Assembly: GCF_029269835.1 (NCBI RefSeq)
Contig: NZ_JARJBB010000001.1
Coordinates: 744,001-808,000, forward strand
DNA: 64,000 nucleotides
From: Streptomyces tropicalis
Lineage (GTDB): Bacteria; Actinomycetota; Actinomycetes; Streptomycetales; Streptomycetaceae
Reading direction: 5' to 3'
Shown here: one piece after another, positions 15,605 to 23,263 of the stretch
Position numbering within the stretch: the stretch's first letter is position 1
Layout: each line of letters begins with the position of its first letter
The notes under the pieces: model-generated
Told to the model about the DNA's origin: nothing
Database searches by the model: none
Seen by the model: the letters and a program-made list of their open reading frames with translations, nothing else
Made by a program: the position numbers and the translations under genes

Positions 15605-17040
15605 TGCCTGAGTCCGCACAGCCGGTGACCCCGGTGTCCTTCCCTCCCGCCTTCCTCTGGGGCGCGGCGACCTCCGCGTACCAGATCGAGGGGGCGGTGC
15701 GGGAGGGCGGCCGTACGCCCTCGATCTGGGACACCTTCAGCCGTACGCCCGGGAAGACCGCCGGCGGCGAGACCGGTGACGTCGCCGTCGACCACTACCA
15801 CCGCTACCGCGAGGACGTGGCCCTGATGGCGGACATGGGCCTGGACGCCTACCGCTTCTCCGTCTCCTGGCCGCGGGTCCAGCCCACCGGCCGCGGACCC
15901 GCCGTCCAGGTGGGCCTGGACTTCTACCGGCGCCTGGTCGACGAGCTGCTGGACCACGGGATCCGGCCGGCCCTCACCCTCTACCACTGGGACCTGCCGC
16001 AGGAGCTGGAGGACGCGGGCGGCTGGCCGGAGCGGGACACGGCCCTGCGGTTCGCGGAGTACGCGCAGATCGTGGGCGAGGCGCTCGGCGACCGGGTGGA
16101 GCAGTGGATCACGCTCAACGAACCGTGGTGCAGCGCCTTCCTCGGCTACGGCTCCGGAGTGCACGCGCCCGGCCGGACGGACGCGGCGGCCGCGCTGCGC
16201 GCGGCGCACCACCTGAACCTGGCGCACGGGCTGGGCCTGCAGGCGCTGCGGTCGGCGATGCCGGCCCGCAACACGGTCGCCGTCAGCCTGAACTCGGCGG
16301 TGGTCCGGCCCGTTTCGCAGGATCCGGCGGACCTCGCGGCCGCCCGGCGGATCGACGACCTCGCCAACGGCGTCTTCCACGGTCCGATGCTGCACGGCGC
16401 CTACCCGGCCACACTGCTGGAGGCGACCGCGTCGATCACCGACTGGTCCCATGTCCGGGACGGCGACCTGGAGCACATCGGCAGCCCCCTGGACGCCCTC
16501 GGCCTCAACTACTACACGCCGGCCCTGGTGTCGGCGGCGGACGCGTCCGGTCCGGGGCAGCGGTCGGACGGCCACGGGGCGAGCGCCTTCTCGCCGTGGC
16601 CGGGCGCGGACGACGTGGCGTTCCACCAGACGCCCGGCGACCGCACGGAGATGGGCTGGACGGTCGACCCGACCGGGCTGCACGAGCTGATCATGCGCTA
16701 CACCCGCGAGGCCCCCGGACTGCCGCTGTACGTCACGGAGAACGGCGCCGCCTGCGACGACAAGGTGGACGCGGACGGCCGGGTGCACGACCCGGAGCGC
16801 ATCGCCTACCTGCACGGCCATCTCACCGCCGTCCGCCGCGCCCTGGCCGACGGGGCGGACGTGCGCGGGTACTACCTGTGGTCGCTGATGGACAACTTCG
16901 AGTGGTCGTACGGCTACGGCAAGCGGTTCGGCGCCGTCCACGTCGACTACGCGACCCTCGCCCGGACGCCCAAGTCCAGTGCCCACTGGTACGGCCGGGT
17001 GGCGCGGACCGGGGAACTCCCGCCGGTGGACGGTTCCTGA
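15604..17040 (+). CDS. bglC: Intracellular beta-glucosidase (GH1)
   Basis: 478 residues, full GH1 length. It hydrolyses imported cellobiose to glucose in the cytoplasm; no signal peptide is present. Visible signatures are the N-terminal [15 protein letters not shown], the acid/base Glu in TLNEPW (about residue 178) and the nucleophile Glu in LYVTENGA (about residue 383), with [20 protein letters not shown] close to the end. The ATG at 15604 is fixed by the FPPAFLWG start. Last gene of the ceb locus, it is probably expressed both by read-through and from its own CebR-controlled site. Confidence 0.95.
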   Translation: MPESAQPVTPVSFPPAFLWGAATSAYQIEGAVREGGRTPSIWDTFSRTPGKTAGGETGDVAVDHYHRYREDVALMADMGLDAYRFSVSWPRVQPTGRGPAVQVGLDFYRRLVDELLDHGIRPALTLYHWDLPQELEDAGGWPERDTALRFAEYAQIVGEALGDRVEQWITLNEPWCSAFLGYGSGVHAPGRTDAAAALRAAHHLNLAHGLGLQALRSAMPARNTVAVSLNSAVVRPVSQDPADLAAARRIDDLANGVFHGPMLHGAYPATLLEATASITDWSHVRDGDLEHIGSPLDALGLNYYTPALVSAADASGPGQRSDGHGASAFSPWPGADDVAFHQTPGDRTEMGWTVDPTGLHELIMRYTREAPGLPLYVTENGAACDDKVDADGRVHDPERIAYLHGHLTAVRRALADGADVRGYYLWSLMDNFEWSYGYGKRFGAVHVDYATLARTPKSSAHWYGRVARTGELPPVDGS

Positions 17041-17058
17041 CGGGGAGGCGGACGGAGT

Positions 17059-17090
17059 CCCGGCCCGGACGAGGGGAGGTCCGGGCCGGG
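17059..17090. terminator. Bidirectional terminator between bglC and the chitinase gene
   Basis: A perfect 12-bp inverted repeat (17059-17070, 17079-17090) with an 8-nt loop lies between convergent genes. Confidence 0.8.
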
Positions 17091-17118
17091 GCACCACGCC
17101 GGTGCGCGCAGGCGGCGG

Positions 17119-18594
17119 TCAGCCGAAGGCGTGGAACGCCTTGGAGAAGGCGAACGCGTCCTGGGCGACCGAGCTGCACGTGGGGTCGGCGGTGGGCTTG
17201 GTGCCGCCGGCGCACTGCTTGTCGCGTGCCGCGGACCACATGGACAGCCCGCCGAGGCCCTTCGACGTGGCGAAGCCGGCCAGCCTGCCGGCGTCGGCGA
17301 CCGTGAAGACCTCGGAGGAGACGTCGTTGACGCCGATCATGGGCGTGACGGCGACGGTCTTCCAGGCGGCGCTGTCGGACAGGCCGAGGACGCCCTTGAC
17401 CTGGGCCTGGGTGGCGGTGGCGGCCTGCTCGGCGTAGGTGCCCATGTCGCCGCTGTAGGAGGCGCCGTAGTCCATGGCCATGACGTTGACGGTCGAGATC
17501 TGCACGCCGTTGGACCTGGCGTCGGACAGCAGATTGACGCCGTCCTGGGTCAGGCCCTCGGGCATGACGGGGAGGGTGAAGGAGACGTCCAGGCCCGGGT
17601 GCTGCTTCTGGAGCGCGGCGATGGCCTGCGCGCGGCGGGTGTTGGCGGCGGTGTCGGGCAGCGCGCCGCCCTCGACGTCGAAGTCGACCTTGGTCAGCTT
17701 GAACTGGTCCACGGCCTTGCCGTAGGCCGCGGCGAGCGCGTCCGCCGAGGAGCAGGTGGTGGCGAGCTCCGAGCCGGAGGCGCCGCCGAAGGAGACCCGG
17801 ACGTCTCCGCCCTTGGCGCGCAGCGCGCCGATCCGGGAGGCGACGGCGTCGCTCGCGAGGTCGGTGACGCCGCCCCACTTCGGGGTGCAGCCGCCGCCGT
17901 CGGTGACGAAGGCGAGGTTGTAGTCCTTCACACCGGTCGCGTCGGCGCTCGCGAGGAGGTCGAAGGCGGGGTAGAGCGAGGTGTCGACGTAGGGGGCGAA
18001 TCCGGCGGTCGCCGCCTTGGTGCCGGTGCCGGTGCCCGTGCCGGTGCCGGTGTTCTGGGAGGGGGGCGCCGTGGCGCTGGGGACGGCGGTAGGTGTGGCG
18101 GACTGGGTGGCGGTGGGCGCGGGGCTCGCGGTGCCGGCCGGGCGGCCGCTCGGCTCGGGGGTGGCACCGGCGTCCGCCGAGCAGGCGGCGTCGTCGATGC
18201 GGCACCCGGTCGGATCGCCGGAGCCGTCGACCACGAAGCCGACGGTGACCGACGCGCCCGGGGCGAGGCCCGCGGTGTCCCAGCCGGCCGGCTTGACGGT
18301 GACGTGCTGCCCGCTGACGCTCGACTCGGCGTTCCACAGGGAGCCGAGCCTCGCGCCCGCCGGGAGGTCGAACGCCAGCGTCCAGTCCTTCTCCGTGGCA
18401 CCGCTGTTGTTCGTCACGACGTACTGCGCGGTGTACCCCGTCGACCAGGAGCTGGTCTTCGTGTACGCGGCGCCGACCGCGGCCGCCTGGGCGATGCCGG
18501 TGAACACGAGCGCACCGCCGCCGGCCACGGCGGCGGCGACCAGGCCGCCTATCGCCTTGTTCCTGCCACTGATCCTGCGCCGGTGCGTGCTCAT
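17119..18594 (-). CDS. Secreted GH18 chitinase-like enzyme with N-terminal CBM2-type module
   Basis: 491 residues. A signal peptide (to about residue 38, AQA) is followed by a CBM2-like module (about 40-140, GYTAQYVVTNNSG, two Cys in DPTGCRIDDAAC), then a Ser/Thr/Pro linker ending in a Gly-Thr repeat, then a GH18 barrel (about 195-491). The catalytic motif reads VDFDVE: Glu308 with Asp306 and Asp304 are present, while the first Asp of the canonical DxxDxDxE is Thr. This fits the actinobacterial chitinase C-like subgroup and does not by itself imply loss of activity. ATG 18594. A two-component system lies just upstream on the same strand and may control it. Confidence 0.88.
   Translation of the reverse strand: MSTHRRRISGRNKAIGGLVAAAVAGGGALVFTGIAQAAAVGAAYTKTSSWSTGYTAQYVVTNNSGATEKDWTLAFDLPAGARLGSLWNAESSVSGQHVTVKPAGWDTAGLAPGASVTVGFVVDGSGDPTGCRIDDAACSADAGATPEPSGRPAGTASPAPTATQSATPTAVPSATAPPSQNTGTGTGTGTGTKAATAGFAPYVDTSLYPAFDLLASADATGVKDYNLAFVTDGGGCTPKWGGVTDLASDAVASRIGALRAKGGDVRVSFGGASGSELATTCSSADALAAAYGKAVDQFKLTKVDFDVEGGALPDTAANTRRAQAIAALQKQHPGLDVSFTLPVMPEGLTQDGVNLLSDARSNGVQISTVNVMAMDYGASYSGDMGTYAEQAATATQAQVKGVLGLSDSAAWKTVAVTPMIGVNDVSSEVFTVADAGRLAGFATSKGLGGLSMWSAARDKQCAGGTKPTADPTCSSVAQDAFAFSKAFHAFG
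18017..18052. repeat. Gly-Thr codon repeat in the chitinase linker
   Basis: Tandem GGTGCC-type hexamers (read as ACC/GGC on the minus strand) encode an alternating Gly-Thr run in the interdomain linker. Such runs are prone to length variation. Confidence 0.7.
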
Positions 18595-18692
18595 CGTGCC
18601 TGCCTTCGCTGTTCACGGGGGGTGGTGCGGCAGCACGCTAGCGAGCGGGATCCGGGCGAAACGCCTCTTCCGGACGGGCCCTGCGGATCTTA

Positions 18693-18729
18693 GGGCGGGC
18701 TTAAGGAAGGGATCGGGGGCGGTTAAAGG
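18693..18729. promoter_or_regulatory. Direct repeats upstream of the chitinase gene (possible response-regulator sites)
   Basis: On the + strand, GGGCGGGCTTAAGG (18693-18706) and GGGGGCGGTTAAAGG (18715-18729) form an imperfect direct repeat with about 22-bp spacing. They lie about 100 bases before the chitinase start and overlap the 3' end of the kinase gene. OmpR-family regulators bind direct repeats of this kind; linkage to the adjacent regulator is inference. Confidence 0.35.
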
Positions 18730-20104
18730 TAGAGACCAATCGGCCGGGTCTGCGGCGGCGCACGGAGCCCCGGTGGCCCCGGCGTTCCGGCCGCCGCCGG
18801 TCCAGCTGGATCCAGATGCGCACCTCGGTGCCGCCGAGCACCGACGAGCCGATCCGGACGTCCCCGCCGGTCTCCTCCGCCAGGCGGCGCACGATGTCCA
18901 GGCCGAGGCCGGTGGAGCCGTCGGCGCCGGAGCCCCGGCCGCGGGCCATGGCCGCCTCGGGGTCGGGTATCCCGGCGCCCGCGTCGGAGACGAGCACGAT
19001 CACGGCGTCGTCGCCGTTGTGCACGTCGACCGCGAAGGCGGTGCCCTCGGGAGTGTGCCGGAAGACGTTGCCCAGGAGGGCGTCGAGGGCGGCGGCCAGA
19101 TCGGCCCGGGCCACGGGGATGCGCACCGGCCGCTCGACCCCGGCCAGCCGCCACTTGCGCCCCTCGTCCTCGGCGAGCGCGGACCAGAACTCCATCCGTT
19201 CCCGGACGACCTCGGCGGCGTCGCATCCGGCGCCGGGACCGGTGGCGGCCGTCTGCGGCTTGGCGTCCCGGGCGGTGCGGATGATGGTGTCGACCTCCCG
19301 CTCCAGCTGGGCGACCGCTTCACGGGTCTGCTCGGCGGCCGGCCCGTCGCCGAGCGAGGCCGCGTTGAGCCGGAGCACGGTCAGCGGGGTGCGCAGCCGG
19401 TGGGACAGGTCGGCGGCCAGCTCCCGCTCGTTGGCCAGGAGTTGGACGACCTGGTCGGCCATGGAGTTGAACGCGACTGCGGCCAGGCGCAGTTCGGTCG
19501 GGCCGTCCTCCGGCACCCGTGCGCCGAGCCGGCCCTCCCCCAGCTCGTGCGCGCCCTCGACCAGCCTCCGCGCGGGCCGCACCATGCGCACGCCCAGCCG
19601 GTCGGCGACGGCGACGGAGCCGACCACGAGCGCGGCCCCGACGCCGGCGAGGACCGCCCAGGCGGTGCCGACGCCGTTGCTGACCTCGGACTCGGGGACG
19701 TAGACCTCGACGACCGCGATCGCCCCGGTGCTCAGGGCGACCGGCTGGAGGAGCGCGAAGCCGCCGGACACCCCGGCGGTGGAGGCGCGCCCCAGCCGGC
19801 GCACCATGGCGACGTCCACCGCGGCGGCGCGGGTGCGCCCGATGTCCACGGCGGCCTTCGTGCCGGCCGCCGGCAGGTGCACGGCCATCTGCGTGTCCGA
19901 GCCCGCCGAGGCGACGACCCGCTCCAGCTGGTCCCGCTCGGTGGTGATGGACAGCGCCGGGGCGACCGCCGCGGCCTGCCGCTCGGCGTTGGAGAAGGCG
20001 CGGTCCCGGGCCATCTCCTTGACGACCAGGCCGAGCGGCACGGCGAAGGCGACGACGACCATGGTGGTGACGGCCAGACAGACCTTGACCAGGGCCCACC
20101 TCAT
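18701..20104 (-). CDS. Two-component sensor histidine kinase
   Basis: 467 residues. An N-terminal transmembrane helix (about 8-30), a roughly 120-residue extracellular sensor region, a second helix (about 150-172) and a HAMP-like linker are visible. The HisKA domain holds the phospho-acceptor His in ADLSHRLRTPLTVLR, followed by a HATPase_c domain (N-box LLGNVFRHTPEG, G1 DAGAGIPD, G2 GSTGLGLDIV). The arrangement is that of an OmpR-coupled kinase. The ATG at 20104 overlaps the stop of the response regulator gene (ATGA), so the two are translationally coupled. The signal is unknown; the downstream chitinase suggests polymer sensing, by position only. Confidence 0.9.
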   Translation of the reverse strand: MRWALVKVCLAVTTMVVVAFAVPLGLVVKEMARDRAFSNAERQAAAVAPALSITTERDQLERVVASAGSDTQMAVHLPAAGTKAAVDIGRTRAAAVDVAMVRRLGRASTAGVSGGFALLQPVALSTGAIAVVEVYVPESEVSNGVGTAWAVLAGVGAALVVGSVAVADRLGVRMVRPARRLVEGAHELGEGRLGARVPEDGPTELRLAAVAFNSMADQVVQLLANERELAADLSHRLRTPLTVLRLNAASLGDGPAAEQTREAVAQLEREVDTIIRTARDAKPQTAATGPGAGCDAAEVVRERMEFWSALAEDEGRKWRLAGVERPVRIPVARADLAAALDALLGNVFRHTPEGTAFAVDVHNGDDAVIVLVSDAGAGIPDPEAAMARGRGSGADGSTGLGLDIVRRLAEETGGDVRIGSSVLGGTEVRIWIQLDRRRPERRGHRGSVRRRRPGRLVSTFNRPRSLP

Positions 20105-20805
20105 CGCGGCCGCTCCGCTCCGGGCGGCTCCAGCTTCACGCCGACGCCGCGCAGGGTGTGCAGATAGCGGGGCCGGGCGGCGGTCTCGCCGAGCTTGCGC
20201 CGCAGCCAGGACAGGTGGACGTCGATGGTCTGGTCGTCGCCGTAGGACTGCTGCCACACCTCGGCCAGCAGTTCCCTGCGCGGGACGACGACCCCGGGGC
20301 GGCCGGCGAGGAAGGCGAGCAGGTCGAACTCGCGGCGGGTGAGGTCGAGCCGCACGCCGTCCAGTTCGGCCTGGCGGCGCAGCGGATCCACCGTCAGACC
20401 GCCGACGCGGATCACGGTGGACGGCGCGGCCTCCCCGGCGCCGGACCGGGACCGGCGGAGCACGGCGGCCATGCGGGCGGAGAGGTGCTCGACGGAGAAC
20501 GGTTTGGTCAGGTAGTCGTCCGCACCCGCGTTGAGCAGCCGCACGATCTCCGTCTCGTCGTCACGGGCCGTGGCGACGATGACGGGGACGTCCGTGATGC
20601 CGCGCAGCATCTTCAGGGCCTCGGAGCCGTCCAGATCGGGCAGACCGAGGTCCAGGATCACCACGTCGAAGCGGAGATGGGCGACCTCCCGCAGCGCCTC
20701 CAGTGCCGTGCCGACGCTGCGCACGGTGTGCGAGGCGTCGGTGAGGTGCCGGATGAGCGCCGAGCGGACGAACTGGTCGTCCTCGACCACGAGCACACTT
20801 GCCAT
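20101..20805 (-). CDS. Two-component response regulator (OmpR/PhoB family)
   Basis: 234 residues. The receiver domain (1-120) has the acidic pocket EDD, the phospho-acceptor Asp in VILDLGLPDLDG (about residue 51), the switch Thr/Ala in IVATARDD and Lys in DDYLTKPF. A C-terminal winged helix (about 135-228) includes LTRREFDLLAFLAGRPG and DDQTIDVHLSWLRRKLG. ATG 20805 is the only sensible start. The gene is upstream of and coupled to its kinase, and divergent from the secreted-protein gene at 20907. Confidence 0.93.
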   Translation of the reverse strand: MASVLVVEDDQFVRSALIRHLTDASHTVRSVGTALEALREVAHLRFDVVILDLGLPDLDGSEALKMLRGITDVPVIVATARDDETEIVRLLNAGADDYLTKPFSVEHLSARMAAVLRRSRSGAGEAAPSTVIRVGGLTVDPLRRQAELDGVRLDLTRREFDLLAFLAGRPGVVVPRRELLAEVWQQSYGDDQTIDVHLSWLRRKLGETAARPRYLHTLRGVGVKLEPPGAERPR

Positions 20806-20846
20806 GCGCCGCACCGTACGCCATGTCCGCCGCCCCGGTGCGGGCC

Positions 20847-20855
20847 TGTGGACAA
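20847..20855. other. Isolated DnaA-box consensus sequence
   Basis: TGTGGACAA is the exact complement of the DnaA box TTGTCCACA. It lies alone in the 101-base divergent region between the response regulator and the secreted-protein gene. A single box is expected by chance now and then. Confidence 0.4.
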
Positions 20856-20906
20856 CTCCCCGGGCCCCGGAGCGGGGGGCGACACGGACGGGACGCGTGG
20901 GGCAGT

Positions 20907-21437
20907 ATGGCCGCGATGCGCAGGGGACTCGTTCACGTTCTGGCATGGTCGCTCGCCACGGGTGCGGCGGTCACGCTGTCGTGGTGGGGTGTGCACACGG
21001 TGATGGCGGGCACGGCCTACGACCCGCCCCGCGCCCTGCCGGTCAAGGCGGCCGGCGCGACCGCGCCGGAGCCCGGTCCGTCCGCGTCCCCGTCCCGCCG
21101 GCCGGCGCCGTCGCGGAGCGCGTCCGCGGCACCGAGCAGGCCGCCGCGCACGCCGGCGCCCGTCTCCGCGGACTCCGCCGCCTCCGCCGCGGCGAGCCCG
21201 TCGGCGTCCGATCCCGGCCGGGTCAGGAGTTACGACACCGACGGTGGGCGCGTGGTCTTCGACCTCGGGCCGGCCTCCGCGTCCCTGGTCTCGGCGAGTC
21301 CGGGCACGGGCTGGTCGATGCAGCTGTGGAAGACCGGAAGCTGGATCCGCGTGGAGTTCACCCGGGGCGCGGACCGGGTGTCGGTGATCTGCACCTGGCA
21401 CGACGGGCCCCCGCACGTCGACGTGGGCACGTACTGA
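20907..21437 (+). CDS. Secreted or membrane-anchored protein of unknown function
   Basis: 176 residues. An N-terminal hydrophobic segment (HVLAWSLATGAAVTLSWWGVHTV, about residues 10-32) could be a signal peptide or anchor. A Pro/Ser/Ala-rich linker of about 60 residues follows, then a compact C-terminal domain (about 110-176) with GGRVVFDLGPASASLVSASPG and a single Cys in SVICTWHDG. The family is not recognised. The start is ATG 20907 or ATG 20916; both have the same GGGG upstream. It is divergent from the two-component system, so it may share its control region. Confidence 0.65.
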   Translation: MAAMRRGLVHVLAWSLATGAAVTLSWWGVHTVMAGTAYDPPRALPVKAAGATAPEPGPSASPSRRPAPSRSASAAPSRPPRTPAPVSADSAASAAASPSASDPGRVRSYDTDGGRVVFDLGPASASLVSASPGTGWSMQLWKTGSWIRVEFTRGADRVSVICTWHDGPPHVDVGTY

Positions 21438-21567
21438 GGCCGTTCGGGCATGGCGCGGCCGTCGAGGGGCGAGCCGCTCCCCCGTCGGGGCGCGTGCGCG
21501 CGGAACCGGCCGTGGGACCCCGGCCGCCGGACCGCCGGAAGCCCGCTGTCCGGTGGCCGCACCGCGG

Positions 21568-22437
21568 TCAGCGGAAGACGGAGGCGGGGGGTGCCGGTGA
21601 GGCGACCGCGGCGGCGTCCACGACCGGGGCGGCACCGCCGGTGAAGTCGGTGAGGGAGCGGCCGTGTTCGACGCGGCCGGGGTGCGGGTCCGAGGCGGCC
21701 CGCCGGGTCAGCTCGGCGACCGGCAGCGGGAGGTCGGAGGCGACGAGCACCGCGTTGCCGAACCGCTTGCCGCGCAGCACCGCCGGATCGGCGACCAGCG
21801 CGAGGTGCGCGAACCGTGCCGCGGCGGTGGCTATTTGGCCCCGCAGATGGGCGAGGGGCGGGCCGTCGGCGAGGTTGGCGGCGTAGACACCGCCCGGCCG
21901 CAGGGCCCTGCGCACCTCGTCGAGGAACTCCGTCGAGGTGAGGTGGGCGGGTGTGCGGGCCCCGCTGAACACGTCCGCGACGACGAGGTCCGCCCAGGCG
22001 TCGGGCACCTTGGCGAGCCCCTCCCGGGCGTCCGCCGCGCGCACCCGGATCCGGGCGCCGGGGTCCAGCGGCAGCTCCCGGCGCACCAGCCGCACGAGTG
22101 CCGCGTCCCGCTCGACGACCTGCTGGGTGGAGCGGGGCCGGGTGGCGGCGACGTACCGGGCGAGAGTGAGGGCACCGCCGCCGAGGTGCACCGCGTGCAC
22201 CGGCTTCCCGGCGGGCGCGGCGAGGTCGGCGACGTGCCCGAGCCGCCGCTGGTACTCGAAGGCGAGGTGGGCCGGGTCGTCGAGGTCGACGTGCGACTGC
22301 GGCGCCCCGTCGATCAGCAGGGTCCGGGCCCGCGGCCGGTCCCGGTCGGGCACGAGCTCGGCGAGCCCGCCGTCGACCTGCTCGACCACCGACTCGACGG
22401 CCTCCCGCTCCCGGCGGGATCCCTTGGACCTTCCCAT
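21568..22437 (-). CDS. Spermidine-synthase-like / class I methyltransferase-fold protein
   Basis: 289 residues with a Rossmann methyltransferase fold. HAVHLGGGALTLARYVAATRP is motif I (glycine loop) and VERDAALVRLVRREL the acidic loop after beta-2. ARIRVRAADAREGL and ADLVVADVFSGARTP resemble the spermidine synthase DVFSGA signature. The N-terminal part (LLIDGAPQSHVDLDDPAHLAFEYQ) matches the small beta domain of the SpeE family. Actinobacterial members of this kind usually lack proof of polyamine activity, so the substrate is unknown. ATG 22437; the C-terminus is Ala/Pro-rich. Confidence 0.75.
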   Translation of the reverse strand: MGRSKGSRREREAVESVVEQVDGGLAELVPDRDRPRARTLLIDGAPQSHVDLDDPAHLAFEYQRRLGHVADLAAPAGKPVHAVHLGGGALTLARYVAATRPRSTQQVVERDAALVRLVRRELPLDPGARIRVRAADAREGLAKVPDAWADLVVADVFSGARTPAHLTSTEFLDEVRRALRPGGVYAANLADGPPLAHLRGQIATAAARFAHLALVADPAVLRGKRFGNAVLVASDLPLPVAELTRRAASDPHPGRVEHGRSLTDFTGGAAPVVDAAAVASPAPPASVFR

Positions 22438-22537
22438 CGGACCATTATCGGATGCCCGGACGGCGACGGCGATCGGCCTCCCGCCCGGCCGCCCACGGCC
22501 GGAGCGGCGGGCACCGGCACGGACGCGGCGGCCGGGG

Positions 22538-22990
22538 TCAGCAGCAGTTGTCCGCGGCCTCGATCAGCCGGGCCGCCTCGCCCAGCGCCCGCCGCAGCTC
22601 CGCCGGGTCCGTCGCGAGGCCGGCGCCGTCGGGCGGCAGCAGCCAGTCCGCGCCGTCCACCGGCGGCTCCGGCACCAGCCGCAGGCCCCGCCCGTCGGTC
22701 CGGGTGCAGGTGCTCCCGGGCAGGTCCCAGCCCGCCGCGGTCCCGGCCGGCACCACGAAGCCGAGCGTGTCGCCGCCGTCGTCGTGCAGGACGGGGCCGA
22801 CCGCGTCGCCCGCCCCGCGGCGGAGGATGTCGACCGCCTCCAGGCCCTGCCGGGCCGGCACCGTGACCAGGTCGCAGGTGTCCTGCGCGCCGGGGCCCCG
22901 GCCGCGGTGCGGGGCGGGCCCCCGCCTCTCCCCCTCAGGCGCCGCACCGGGGCCGGTGCTCTGCCTGGTCTCCATCCGGGCCTCCACCAC
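22538..22990 (-). CDS. Conserved hypothetical protein (primase/polymerase-like fragment)
   Basis: 150 residues. The first 35 are Gly/Pro/Arg-rich. The rest (CDLVTVPARQGLEAVDILRR through DGADWLLPPDGAGL to LIEAADNCC) resembles Streptomyces proteins annotated as bifunctional DNA primase/polymerase N-terminal-like. Catalytic acidic residues cannot be assigned, so function is open. GTG 22990 has AGGAGG 6 bases upstream; ATG 22975 is an alternative. It is separated by 100 bases from the methyltransferase-fold gene on the same strand. Note the terminal Cys-Cys. Confidence 0.6.
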   Translation of the reverse strand: MVEARMETRQSTGPGAAPEGERRGPAPHRGRGPGAQDTCDLVTVPARQGLEAVDILRRGAGDAVGPVLHDDGGDTLGFVVPAGTAAGWDLPGSTCTRTDGRGLRLVPEPPVDGADWLLPPDGAGLATDPAELRRALGEAARLIEAADNCC

Positions 22991-23263
22991 GGAACCCTCC
23001 TCGTGAAGCGGACGGGTCGGGAGCCGCCCGGCTCCCGGTCCACGGAGTACAACGCACGTGGTCCGTCAACGGCTACGGCGGAAGTCCGCCGCAAAGGATG
23101 GCAGTTCATGGCAGATCGTGGATGAGATATCCGGTTTGTAGCCAAACACCGCATGGCGGGCCTGACGCACCGGGTACGTTCTTGCTCGCCGGAAACAGGG
23201 TGCCATCTGGACAAGTCACCCCCTTTCCGGCACGGTTCGACGGTTCGCAGAGAGGGCCCGGCC

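Noticed and set aside
13221..15734. 837-residue open frame antisense to cebE-cebG
   Set aside because: Covers three well-supported genes on the other strand; composition is the complement of their codons.
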